Notes: generated from the letters alone by a model not told the origin. Counted from the stretch's first letter, positions 49,286 through 60,672 are shown. The stretch is DNA of 64,000 nucleotides from Batillaria attramentaria (GCA_018292915.2 JACVVK020000450.1:326001-390000), one strand, 5' to 3'. A program made the numbers and translations.

Positions 49286-49620
49286 TAATTTAAAATTAGC
49301 TTACTAGGAGTGTTGCACTTCGATTATACTCGTGTTTTGTCAAAGAACCGTTAATCTTGCAGGGGAGCCGGGGTGGTCGAATGGTAGAGCGTTGGACTTC
49401 TAATGCTTGGGGTCGTGAGTTCGTATCCTGGCTGGGGCCAAATGTTTGTGCTGACTTTTTCATCGTTGCCCGGTCTTTGATATCACCCGTATGTGGTGGA
49501 AAAGGACCCAAACACCCACCCACCCACTCACTCGTTAATCTTGCCTGATTTTCGCATACAGGGCCAAAGAGTCCAAAACGTGCGATACTCGTGCGCGGTA
49601 CGATGCTTAAATAAAACGGC
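49176..49620 (+). repeat. Repeat family R, copy 3, with (CA)n and SINE insertions
   Basis: tttcctaccgagtaagtttg, gtgaaccagtagcc, then (CA)n at 49223-49282, aattaatttaaa, gttgcacttcgattatactc, SINE copy 15, cctgattttcgcatac and gcgatactcg. Confidence 0.85.
49361..49532 (+). mobile_element. SINE family A, copy 15, nested in repeat R
   Basis: Complete head and body with a small tail deletion. Flanked by a perfect 12-bp duplication CGTTAATCTTGC at 49349-49360 and 49533-49544. The uninterrupted sequence is seen in the copy at 43609-43990. Confidence 0.96.
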
Positions 49621-50320
49621 CACGCACTTTATTACTGAAACCACGCAAGGTCAAACGCTCATTACTGCAAACGCGCACGGGAACCGTCTGCTGCTGCAAC
49701 CATGAAGGGTGAAACGCTTATAACTGCAGCAATGCAGGATGAAACGCTTATCTCTGCAATCGCGCAGGGCCGGTTAAACGCTCATGACTACAACCGCGCA
49801 TGGTGAAACGCTTATTGCTACAACCACGCACAAACACGCGCTTATTACTAGTACTGCAGCAACGCATGGTGAAATTCATTACTAGTACTGCAGCAACGCA
49901 TGGTGAAACTCATTACTAGTACTGCAGCAACGCATGGTGAAATTCATTACTAGTACTGCAGCAACGCATGGTGAAACTCATTACTAGTACTGCAGCAACA
50001 CATGGTGAAACTCATTACTGCAGTCATGCAGGATGAAACGCTTTTACAACGAACAACTTAAATTTGCAATCACTCACTCTAAAAAGCTTATTTTTGTAAC
50101 CACGGCAAGCACAATTACACACTTTTTACAGCAAACACGAACTTTGAAACGCTTTTTATTGCAGCCGGTCATACACAGTGAAACGGTTCAGTATTACAGA
50201 AAATCAAACACAGTGAAACGCTCATTACTGCAACCGCGGCACACGCTGAAATGCTTAATATTTCCGAAACCACGCAGCATTACCGTAAGGGCGTACTTTG
50301 AAACGCTCTGTACTGTAGGG
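49600..50320 (+). repeat. Minisatellite, about 34-bp unit
   Basis: Degenerate units of the form attactgcaaccacgca..ggtgaaacgct over about 700 bp. A homogeneous core at 49846-50016 has five 34-bp units (attactagtactgcagcaac, gcatggtgaaa) whose last bases alternate ATTC and ACTC. Confidence 0.92.
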
Positions 50321-50519
50321 TGTGAAAATAGCTCACCCCATGAAGAAGGTGCGTGTATCCGGGCTACAGTGCGTTCACTGCGGGTACGCGAGATCCGTCA
50401 GTTCACCTCAGTGCTGACTGATACTGACGACGGCCAGGCTGCAACAGGTGTTCGTGTACCTGTGGAATGTGGCGCGCGTTATTACACCCCACGGGCCGTT
50501 ACACACTTCGGGGCGTGAC

Positions 50520-51600
50520 GGGAAGAATGTGGCGGTGTAATTCCGAATTACCGAAGCCGTCCAGCTAAATGAAACAATTGAAGACACACCACTAACTAGT
50601 ACTGTATTCAGTTCTCGTTATTATGCTCTCCCGGTTATGTTGTACCACCACACCAACGTGCACTTTCTGGGAATACCAGGGGCTGAATCCCACAGACCCC
50701 CCCCCCCCCCCCCCCCACACACACACACAAAAGGTCACTGGCCGTCATTGTGTTCTGTGCCAGACGAACATCATAGAAATCAATAGAAAATAAATAATTA
50801 AATAAATAAATAAATAAATAGTTGGCCTACTCCTAGACGGCTAGGAGACAAAACTAACTACTAAATTCTCAAATGTACTGCTGAAAAGCCGTCTTCCGCC
50901 AGGGCGCAAATACATCGAGATCGCTACTTATCTTTCCACAGTGATTTCCACCAGAAAGACCTGCAGATCAATCGCAAATTCCTGCTTCTGTTGCGCGAGA
51001 ACTCTGATCACGAATCATAACTAGCCTCTGGTGGAAATCAGTATCAGTCGTTTCTCATACATCTGAGCTATCGTGACTGTCAGTCCCCGCGATAGTCCTC
51101 GCGACGTAAGTGAATTTGTACTGCAGCCCCATTGACGATGATAGATCGATATGGGCGGCGGGCCCTCCCAAACTGCTGCCCGCGGCCGATACAGCACCCA
51201 CCAACTCGATACTTGACCCCTCCCAGTCCCTACACTCCCATCTCCCTCCCCCCAACCCCCTCACCCCACTCCCCATCATCGCTCAGCCCCTCTCGTGCAT
51301 AGCCCATTAATGTTGCATCTTCCCTGCACACGCTATGAATACGCCTCGCGAGAAAATTGAACAGGCGTGTCAGTGTATCACTTATTAGACCGATGGTGTT
51401 TCGACTCGTGTCCAGTTACTCCGCCATCGCGGCTTTTAGTAGACTCAGACACACAAAACGCTGCCGCAGCACAATTTGTAAACCACGAAATGTCTGCTAT
51501 GAGTGGACTATCTATCATGTGCTGGGAAGGCTAAATTCAAATTACTTTATTACTGCCCCCTAAGGGAAATTTGTCTGGAGTGGTGCACGGAACAGTGTAA
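50520..51600. other. Intergenic sequence with C-run and AAAT microsatellite
   Basis: Contains a poly(C)/CA tract at 50697-50727 and (AAAT)n near 50789-50820. A coding-like minus-strand stretch at 51055-51240 (ending AGTDSHDSSDV, then stop) is noted under findings but not called. Confidence 0.4.
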
Positions 51601-51623
51601 AAGCGAAGAATGTAAACTGAATG

Positions 51624-51624
<1 letters not shown>

Positions 51625-51684
<60 letters not shown>
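51625..51684. repeat. (CA)n microsatellite
   Basis: About 30 CA units, facing a TG run at 51733. Confidence 0.95.
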
Positions 51685-51685
<1 letters not shown>

Positions 51686-51729
51686 AGTACGTGGGAAATA
51701 GTCCATGCAATGTCAAAATTATCATATCA

Positions 51730-51732
<3 letters not shown>

Positions 51733-51791
<59 letters not shown>

Positions 51792-51813
51792 ACGGTGTGT
51801 GCCAGTGTGTTCA

Positions 51814-51875
<62 letters not shown>
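51733..51875. repeat. Two (TG)n microsatellites with a short spacer
   Basis: TG runs at 51733-51788 and 51818-51875 separated by tttacggtgtgtgccagtgt. Together with the CA run at 51625 they can form a long hairpin. Confidence 0.95.
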
Positions 51876-51877
<2 letters not shown>

Positions 51878-51899
51878 CTGTAACACATTTCCTTATCAA

Positions 51900-53190
51900 C
51901 AGCAGCATACATGCTTTGTTGTAAACCGTGACGGACGATGACTATTGTGTTTTGTGACCTGGCTGAAAGCCAAGAAGACAATAGCCAAGCCATAAATATC
52001 AAGGGAAATCATTTTCACGCCCTAAACAACAAACCGGTGCACAAGCACTAATAACCACACTTCTAGTTTTAATACGGTTCGTCACTGATGTGGAACACAT
52101 GTGCCATCTGCCACAGGCCTCCGTCAGTGAACAGCACTAGATGAAACCAGGGACTATGTAAGTCCCTGATGAAACCAAACCAGACACCGACGGTTCACTG
52201 AGAGAGTCAGCTCAGCACTTTTGGTACTTGTGTTGACTTTCCGATATCAGACAATTCACAACAAGCCCTGAATCATTTCGATGACACTCGGCTGAAGTAG
52301 GTACGCTGTTGGTCCACGCTTTACTGAGCCCCCTACGGCCTAGTTATAAGTCCAACGTCCAAGCTACGAGAGTGATTGCCCTTGTAAAGGTTACACATCA
52401 CTAATAGCTTCCGGGAGAGGGAGTTGCGATTTCGCTGACTATAGCACAGAATTTTCGCCCCTTTTAAAACTTGTGTGCATAGTAAAAATTGGCAATCTGG
52501 GGCTGTTTGTTGGCTTTGTAAATAAGTTTCATGCCAGGTAATAGTAAAAACAGTGTTTGAAAAATGAGCCTGGCATGTGGACTATTTTGTATTCATGCGC
52601 GGCTGGCACAAGAGCTAGCAGACGACAGAGGAATGGGGGGGGGGGGGGGGGGAGTGGTCGCTGCTAGCATTGCAAAAAAAGCGGAATATTGGAATTTGTT
52701 TAAAGCTGCCCTACACATCAGCCTTTGGCTGCTGGATTTTTGTGATTTTTTTGGGTGAAGTTTAGAGCACTTCTAGGGTGTCACGCACAGCGTTATGTTT
52801 AACAGGAATATATTATAGCATTTTCTTTGAAATCCGTTTCTGTATTGTGTAGCCCAAATTCTTTGTTTCACGCCAGGAATCGAAATCACGAACGACTGAG
52901 CATAATGAAAGGCCGACGGTTTTACCGCTCAATGCCAGCTCGGTTTACATCCCCAATATTTCACGAGAACTGGATGTGACAAGGAATGGAACGTGTCGAA
53001 CAATAGCCGGGGCACTCCGGGTGGGTCAGGATGACTTAACAGTAAATCTGACGTGAGGTGTGACACAGATTTTGCGCGTTTGATTTTTAGCCACAACCAC
53101 AGGGTGTGGTCAAAATAGACACGAGTGTTTCCAGTGCTCCTTCAGTCGCTTCAAAAGTAGCACAGCCAGGACAGGGTGTTTCCAAATAAT
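51900..53190. other. Intergenic sequence, no confident feature
   Basis: A minus-strand tRNA-like stretch near 52868-52935 (B-box-like tttcgattcctgg, A-box-like gctggcattgagcgg) may be a decayed SINE head. A G run lies at 52636-52652. Confidence 0.35.
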
Positions 53191-53459
53191 AATAATAATA
53201 GTAGTAGTAGTAGTAGTAGTAGCAATAGCAGTAGTAGTGGTAGTATTAATAATAGCAGTAGTAGTAGTAGTAAGAAGAAGAAGAAGGGGGGTGGGTGGGT
53301 GTTTGGGGGTTTAACGACCTTTTCCACCACATACGGGTGATATCAAAGACGGGGCAACGATGAAAATGCCAGCACAAATATTTGGCCCCAGCCGGGATAC
53401 GGATCCACGACCCGAGCATTAGAAATCCAACGCTCTACCATTCGGCCAACCCGGCTCCC

Positions 53460-53525
<66 letters not shown>

Positions 53526-53582
53526 AGACTGAAGAAGAAGAAGAAGAAGAAGAAGAAGAAGAAGAAGAAGAAGAAGAAGAAG

Positions 53583-53595
<13 letters not shown>
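53187..53595. repeat. (AGT)n/(GAA)n/(CAA)n trinucleotide array split by a SINE
   Basis: AAT, AGT and AAG units (53187-53284) and then GTA, GAA and CAA units (53460-53611) lie either side of SINE copy 16. Confidence 0.93.
53285..53459 (-). mobile_element. SINE family A, copy 16, in a trinucleotide microsatellite
   Basis: Complete minus-strand copy close to consensus. The target duplication cannot be told from the microsatellite. Confidence 0.94.
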
Positions 53596-53614
<19 letters not shown>

Positions 53615-54469
53615 GAATACATGTATATAACGCTTTTATTCAGCGAGCTCTAAGCGCTTACGTTAGGAAAAATAATGCCAGATAAGCGGTCGAACATTCA
53701 AATTCTACGACTGTTGTTAAACTACTGAAGCGTAACTGAAGTGTTTTTCGCCGCGTCATCGAGTACGCTTCTGTTGGCTCAGTGTCAGCATTACAGACGC
53801 TGTCACTGTCCAGGTGTCTAAGTGATGTCATAATAGATACCACGAAAACAGCACAAAACGATCCGCGAGCATAAACAAATTGTAGCATTAGCCGCTTTAA
53901 AAAATAAATCGCATTTTTTGTCATGCCGATCGCAGCAGACCCCACCTAATACGAGTACAGCAGAGAAGTGGGGGCTTGCGATCAGCAAAACTCTTGAAAA
54001 TACGATTTAATTTTTTAAATATTGAAAATCTACGAGTGCCTTTGAACTCACTGGTAACCGCAAGAGCTGTAAATTAATGTAAAGCACGCTATTGCTGTTA
54101 GACCAAAGGCGGCCATGGCACAGCGGATCTTGCAGTCTTAGGTTATATCAGCCGTTGTCTGCCATGATGATCCCGGGCACACTATGAGTGGTAGATAAAG
54201 GTAAAAGAAAGGGTGTAAGGGTGTGTGCATGTCATATTCAGTTCCGACGCCCACTTCACAGAAAGAGAGGTAGGCAAACATGTGAATCCTACTTCACCAG
54301 ATAGGCAGCTTTCACGCCCACACACCAAAGTAAGGACAAGAACAGGGTCTATACGGAGTGTGTAAGTCAAATCAAGTTGAGCGCGGGTGTTTGTGGTGTT
54401 ACTCAGCTTCGAAAGGTTCGACAATGGCTGATCTCACTCAAAGCTGTAATAATGTTTGAAATAAATTAT

Positions 54470-54680
54470 GACGAGTGTGAAATGTACACGAGTTTGCGTT
54501 GTAGTGAGACCATCACCAACAAAGAACTCTGGCAGCGAACGAAACAGCAACCAGTAGAAGAGGAAATCCTGCAAGCACGCTGGAGATGGATAGGCCACAC
54601 CCTCCGAAAACCCGCTACCAGCACCACACGGCAAGCTCTCACCTGGAACCCACAGGGGAAGAAAAAACGAGCACTGGCGG
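54470..54680 (+). pseudogene. RTE-like LINE fragment
   Basis: Encodes [40 protein letters not shown] and [11 protein letters not shown], homologous to residues about 895-945 of the intact element at 24876-27884. Truncated on both sides. Confidence 0.9.
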
Positions 54681-54921
54681 TGCTACACGTACAAGTGAAA
54701 TAGCACCGGAAACACTTGCGGCCATTTTGGCTACAGCCCGTGTAACGGTCAAAGAACAGGTTTAGCTGATGGGCTTATGAGGTTTATCCCTTGTACACAC
54801 ACAGTGACTGAAGGAGGTCCGTGAGAGGTTCTCCTACGGGTGGGTACATCTGGTAGAAAATATTTGTCTCACCACGCACAGTCCACGCACAAAACAATAC
54901 CATGTCAGATACATAAACGAG

Positions 54922-54924
<3 letters not shown>

Positions 54925-55008
<84 letters not shown>

Positions 55009-55105
55009 GCGCGCGCGCGTGTGTGCGGACGTGTGTTTGTGTGTGTACGCGCGAACGCGAGCGTGCATTAGTTACACCATCCCCCCCCCCTCGCCCACCC
55101 CCTAC

Positions 55106-55140
<35 letters not shown>

Positions 55141-55193
55141 CATACGCGCGCGCGCGCGCGCCCCGTGGCACATACACACACGCCCCGTGGCCG

Positions 55194-55250
<57 letters not shown>
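54925..55250. repeat. Convergent (GT)n ... (CG)n ... (CA)n tract
   Basis: GT run at 54925-54993, CGCG-rich spacers at 54993-55020 and 55145-55162, and CA runs at 55105-55142 and 55196-55250. Potential long imperfect hairpin and Z-DNA-prone sequence. Confidence 0.93.
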
Positions 55251-55253
<3 letters not shown>

Positions 55254-55269
55254 GCCTTATCAACTGAAT

Positions 55270-55870
55270 AATTGAATTATTTCACTCCCAATCAGCACAA
55301 GACCCTCCAAAAAGCAATTCATCATACTTTTTTTTAGGCGCAAGCGGTGACGGACACAGAAACACGTCATGCTGGGAACACCAGTTCTGAATGCAACTGC
55401 AAGCCGCAATCGGCACTAACTGGTCTGTAACGCAGTTGCTGCGTTCAATACTATGACGTATCGTGCACTCCTTGTGACAACCAGCGTAATACTGATAGGA
55501 AAGCTTTCAGCCCGACCCCACATAGTCAAGTGGTACTCCAGACGATTTTTTTCCTTTTTCCTGATATAATTTAGCGACAGCTTCTGAGCCAGTGTTCATA
55601 AGGAAATAAACGCACCCACCATTTTCTAGTTGTCGATAATGACGATAAGCTAGTATTTTTTAAGTCCACAGAAAGATTGTTTTGGGTTCTTTGTTTTGTT
55701 TTGGGGTTTTTTTTTATCATGGACAAAGTAAAGGCACATGAGGATAGAAATCTTCAGCCATAAACTCAGTATTTTGTCTAATCGTACGAACAGTGTCGTG
55801 TTCGCTGCCCCCTTCAGAATTTATCCTAGAATACAAATAAAAAGAAAAGATTAAAAACCAATGACGCACT
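55270..55870. other. Intergenic sequence, nothing recognised
   Basis: Unique-looking sequence with a short poly(T). No exon supported. Confidence 0.4.
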
Positions 55871-55874
55871 GTGA

Positions 55875-55877
<3 letters not shown>

Positions 55878-55926
<49 letters not shown>

Positions 55927-55930
55927 TAAC

Positions 55931-55964
<34 letters not shown>
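55878..55964. repeat. Two (CA)n microsatellites
   Basis: CA runs at 55878-55923 and 55933-55964 separated by tataactaa. Confidence 0.95.
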
Positions 55965-55966
<2 letters not shown>

Positions 55967-56584
55967 GCTCAAAACGCCAGAGCACCAGAAAAAAAAAAAA
56001 ACGCTCTGGATTTTCAGTTGTCGGTTAGAATGATTGAAATGGGCCGTTTACCAACCAGACATGACCGACTTGTACTAATGCGTTACTACAATCTAAAGAT
56101 GTGTATATATGCTCATGTTTTTAAAACAACGGCTTCAAATCAGAGCAATCGCCGCCGAAACATTTGAAGCGGCACAGCAACGGAAAAAGGTCGTCCATGT
56201 TGATTACCTCCCGTGGTTTAGTTTACTGATAAGCGTGGGCTGTTGCAGTTACTGCTCCTTGACCTTGGCAGTGTTGACAATGGAGCTTAGAGCAAGTACG
56301 GTCCGACCACAGGACGATTAGTTCTGATGACTCACGCCAGGTTGATGAATTCAAAATCGGCTCTAGTCTTCGTGTCCTGTTTTTTGTTCTTGTTTGTTTG
56401 TTTGAAGCTTTTCTTGCCGATGTTGGTCGTTGCTGTGGTTGTTGCTGTTAGTTTAAAACCATTTTATTCAATGAAAACAGTCTCAGTAACAAATTTTCCT
56501 CCGGGCAGAAAGCTGTTGTTGTTTTAAACCAAACCGATCATGAATGTTCTGAGCGTATCCAATGTATAGATCCTTGCAACTGAC

Positions 56585-56615
56585 CCCCCCCCCCCACCCC
56601 CCCCCCCCCCCCCCA
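56585..56615. repeat. Poly(C) tract
   Basis: C runs with a single A. 55980-56580 otherwise holds no recognised feature; a C(n)A(n) junction follows at 56829-56856. Confidence 0.9.
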
Positions 56616-57344
56616 CACACACATACACACATGATTCTAAGATTCTGAGAACACAAAGGCACCATTCAAGTTAATAGCAATGAATGAACGAACGAATGAA
56701 CGAACGAACTTTATTTTACAACGGAAAAGATTTAGCCATATAATGGTTAATTTTCAATCTGCCGTTGCTACAAAAGAAAAGAACTACAGGCAATAGGCAA
56801 AGAAAACATACAACACTGAGCGGCAACACCCCCCCCCAAAAAAAAAAAAAAAAAACCCAAACGAAGACAAAGAAAGAACGAAAATGGTGGCTGCGTTCCG
56901 GCGTCGTGTGTAAAGGAGAAATATAAAAAAAAAAGGGGGGGGGGGGGCGAACACAGCAGACGTGAGTCATTTATCACTACTGTCATTTCGCCGTATCAAG
57001 GAAGATTATATGTGAGTTGATGGTCTTCACGTACACAACACAATTAAAGTGACCACAGAGCTATTAGCAGTATATTAGCTATTGTAGTTCTGTGCCTGTG
57101 ACACATCACGTACTGAGGAAAAGTTTCCCGCTGTGTTGGCAGTCTTTAATCACAATGGACACATCACGTGACTGAACTTAACACGTCACATATTGGGGCA
57201 AGTATCAATTATCGAGGAAAAATTAACGCGCTTCAACAATCAGGGGCCCGCTCTCTATGAACTGGATCACTGGCATGCTTTTCCGCGTCATGTTCGCAGT
57301 ACGGCAGCATTCTATCCGTAAACCAAGTTCCCTGCGTTGTCTCA

Positions 57345-57770
57345 GCTGGTTGGGGGTAACTCGCTCACTTCAAGCGTACACTAGCGGTTACTCGCTCATT
57401 TCAGGCGTATCCTAGGGGTAACTCGCTGAATTCAGGCGCACACAAGGGGTAACTCGCTCATTTCTGGCGTACCCTAGGGGTAACTCGCTCATTTCAGGCG
57501 TACACTAGCGGTTACTCGCTCATTTCAGGCGTACCCTAGGGGTAACTCGCTCATTTCAGGCGTACACTAGGGGTAACTCGCTCATTTCAGGCGTACACTA
57601 AGGGTAACTCGCTCATTTCTGGCGTGCACTAGCGGTTACTCGCTCATTTCAGGCGTACCCTAGGGGTAACTCGCTCATTTCAAGCGTACACTAGGGGTAA
57701 CTCGCTCATTTCAGGCGTACACTAAGGGTAACTCACTCATTTCTGACGTACACTAAGCCTGGTAACTCTC
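57345..57770 (+). repeat. Minisatellite, 31-bp unit, 13 copies
   Basis: Unit ggggtaactcgctcatttca followed by ggcgtacccta. Variants of the last bases (agcgg, cctagggg, cactagggg, cactaaggg) recur in the same order, so units 6-9 resemble units 10-13: a four-unit higher-order period of about 124 bp. Confidence 0.95.
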
Positions 57771-58189
57771 TTTTCGAAACATTGCGCCTCGCATCAGTCG
57801 GTTGTAACACATCCACAGTGTGTGTGTACCAATGACAAAACAGGACGTGAACCTGAAACAGCCTTCAAACACCAAGTCAGGTGTTAAGTCAAGAAGAACC
57901 CCACAGATTCAACTGTCACTTGTCACATCTGTACGAGCAAAGTAAAAATGAAAAACATGGAGGAGGAAAATTAGCAGCAGTTTCAAACGTGCCGTGACTA
58001 AATTTCGTCCTTCGAGAAATCCGTTGACCTAATTCCAGCCCCGCAGCACCCATTCTGTCAGAGCCAGGATCTCATCCTTTGATTTATTTCTGTAATCTTG
58101 CAGGCCTCTTTTCGCTGTGTGCAATGTAAGTGGAAAAGTATGTTCAGCATTGTAACTGTTCAAAGCCCCCTGTTAGGTAAGCCCCCCCT

Positions 58190-58222
58190 CCTCCCCCCCC
58201 CAAAAAAAAAGAGGGGGGGGGG
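58190..58222. repeat. C(n)A(n)G(n) homopolymer tract
   Basis: C run, nine A, then a G run; complementary C and G arms flank the A run. Confidence 0.9.
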
Positions 58223-58320
58223 ACACAAAAAACACAAAACATTGAAACAACAACAAACAAAACCACCACCACCAACAACCAAAACAAGAACAACAAACAA
58301 ACAAACACCCAAGACATCAA

Positions 58321-58325
58321 ACACG

Positions 58326-58378
<53 letters not shown>

Positions 58379-58480
58379 GCGCACGCACGCCGACACGCAC
58401 GCACGCACAACACGTACGCACCGCGGCACGCACGCACGCACAACACGTACGCACCGCGGCACGCACGCACGCACACACAC
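58321..58480. repeat. (CG)n/(CA)n/(CGCA)n tract with a 33-bp duplication
   Basis: Alternating CG and CA runs, then two tandem copies of cacgcacgcacgcacaacac followed by gtacgcaccgcgg. Strongly Z-DNA-prone. Confidence 0.92.
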
Positions 58481-58713
58481 ACACTCCCCCTCTACCCTGA
58501 TTCCGGTGTCACCATAACGACTAGTGTAGGCAAATCAGTATTCAAGTTCAGTTCTCTGCTCCCTTTTTTCTGCACTGTTTAAGTCATGTCTAGCTCAAGC
58601 TGCCCATCTGAAACAGACAGGGGCAAACGGGTGTCAATGGGCGCCACGAGTAATGTCCCTTCGCTCGGCTGTCATTTTTTCGTCGATTCCCCTTCCTCCC
58701 TCCCCCCTCCCCC

Positions 58714-58728
58714 CCCCCCCCCCCCCCC
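58714..58728. repeat. Poly(C) tract
   Basis: About 20 C with upstream CCTCC words. 58480-58700 and 58740-59000 hold no recognised feature. Confidence 0.85.
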
Positions 58729-59285
58729 AGCTAACGCTGGGAAGTAGCGTCGATCGGAAGAGTGGAAACAGTCGACATTTTTTACCCTTGCCTAATGACA
58801 AACAAAGAAGCCGAAAATTTATGACAGCATCAGCCCAGCAAAGCTGTAACTAAGACTGAATGCCGCAAGTCATTAGATTACAGGGCACGGACAGTGTCCT
58901 ACTGGCATAGGGTTTGGGAAGCGCAGGAAAGAGCGTGTGACGGCAGCTCAGCTGTGAGCTGTGAGTCTGACCCAAATTACATGTATACGTGTGTGTGTGT
59001 GCAGACATTACAGGAGAAGCACTGGTTTTGGTGGAGGAACCAGGGGCATTGAACCAGGCTATTGTCCGACATCTGGTACGAGATGTGCGGCAGACATTCC
59101 TCACAAGCGCATCAACCCTGCATGATCTAGAATACACCAAACCTGCCGGAACTTTGGGCTTGAATTATCCTCCCCCCCAAAAAAAACCCAAACAAAACAA
59201 AACCAAACAAAACAACAAAAAAACACCACCAACAACAACAAAAAACCACCACCAACAACAACAACTAGAGAGGCAAAAGCCTCCA

Positions 59286-60672
59286 TGGCTCCCTTGTGAC
59301 ATGGGTCAAGGTCATCCAAGAGTAAAAAATCTTACCACTATCTATCATCAAGCCAAGTAAGGTGTCTCTGGTGTTCTTAGTTCCTGGCAACATTACACTT
59401 TTCCCCCAAACTGACTATATGGCCTTGACCTTGGGCCAAGGTCATTCAAATAAGACGTCTATCATTACACCAAGTTGGATGCCTCTAGTATTTGTAGTTT
59501 CTCCAAAGACGGTAATATTGAAATTGACAACAGACAGCTTTAATGACCTTGACTCAAAGTCAAGGTCATTTAAAGTGGTATGGGTATATAGTTCTTATCA
59601 ATGTCTATTAGCATGGCAAGTTTGGCGCCTCTGCTGTTTGTTGTTTCTGAGAAAATGCCAATGTTACGGTTTCACAAAAATAGCTTGTACGGCCTTGACC
59701 TTGACACAAGGCTATTGAATACATGTATATCTGTTAAGTTCTTATCAATGTCTATCACCATATAAAGTTTAAAACCTCTGGTTTTTGTAGATTCCAAGAA
59801 AATGCCAATGCAAAATTTTAAAACAGACAGCTTTAGTGGCCTTGACCTTGAGTCAAGGTCATTCAACATGTTATATTTTGAAAGGTCTTACGGCTGTCTA
59901 TCAGCATGCCAAGTTTGGTGCCTCTGCTTTTTGTAGATTCTGAGAAAATGCCCATGTTAAGGTTTACTGCGGAAATGCGGAAAATAGCTTGTACAGCCTT
60001 GACCTTGACACAAGGCCACTGAATACATGTACCTCTGTAAAGTTGTTATCAATGTCTATCATCATGCAAAGTTTAAAACCTCCGGTTTTTGTAGATTCCA
60101 AGAAAATGCCAATGCAAAATTTTAAAACAAACAGCTTTAGTGACCTTGACCTTGAGTCAAGGTCACTCAGAATGATATATTTTGAAAGGCCTTATGGCTG
60201 TCTATCAGCATGCCAAGTTTGGTGCCTGTGCTGTTTGTAGATTCTGAGAAAATGCCAATGTTAAGGTTTTCTACGGAAATGCGGAAAATAACTTGTCTGA
60301 CCTTGACCTTCACACAAGGCCATTGAATACATGTATATCTGTAAAGTTCTTATCAATGTCTATCATCATGCAAAGTTCAAAACCTCTGGCATTTGTAGAC
60401 TCCAAGAAAATGCCTATGTAAAATTTTCAAACAGACAGCTTTAGTGACCTTGACCTTGAGTCAAGGTCATTCAAAATTATATATTTTGAAAGGTCTTATG
60501 GCTGCCTATCGGTATGCCAAGTTTGGTGACTCTGCTCTTTGTAGATTCTGAGAAAATGCCAATGTTAAGGTTTACTGCGGACACACCCACAGACAGACAC
60601 ACACACACACACACACACAGACAGACGACGGAGGGTTACAACATAGACTCCCATTGTTACACAAGGGAGCCA
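59286..60672. mobile_element. Inverted-terminal-repeat element filled with a 150/300-bp tandem array
   Basis: The left end tggctcccttgtgacatggg is matched, inverted, by the right end cccattgttacacaagggag/cca. The interior holds nine units, about 118-158 bp apart, alternating between two subtypes from about 59690. Type 1 has gacagctttagtg, ccttgaccttgagtcaagg and tcagcatgccaagtttggtg. Type 2 has cttgacacaaggcc, gaatacatgta and catgcaaagttt. A CA-rich stretch (60600-60619) precedes the right end. No coding capacity and no clear target duplication; class unknown. Confidence 0.8.

Noticed and set aside
49600..50320. CRISPR array
   Set aside because: Units are contiguous and degenerate, with no unique spacers between constant repeats, in an animal genome context.
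52868..52935. tRNA gene (minus strand)
   Set aside because: B-box is imperfect and the stem pairing is poor; at best a decayed SINE head.
53382..53630. Val/Lys/Asn-homopolymer protein
   Set aside because: Produced by a SINE and trinucleotide repeats.
57345..57770. CRISPR array
   Set aside because: Direct 31-bp tandem repeat with no spacers.
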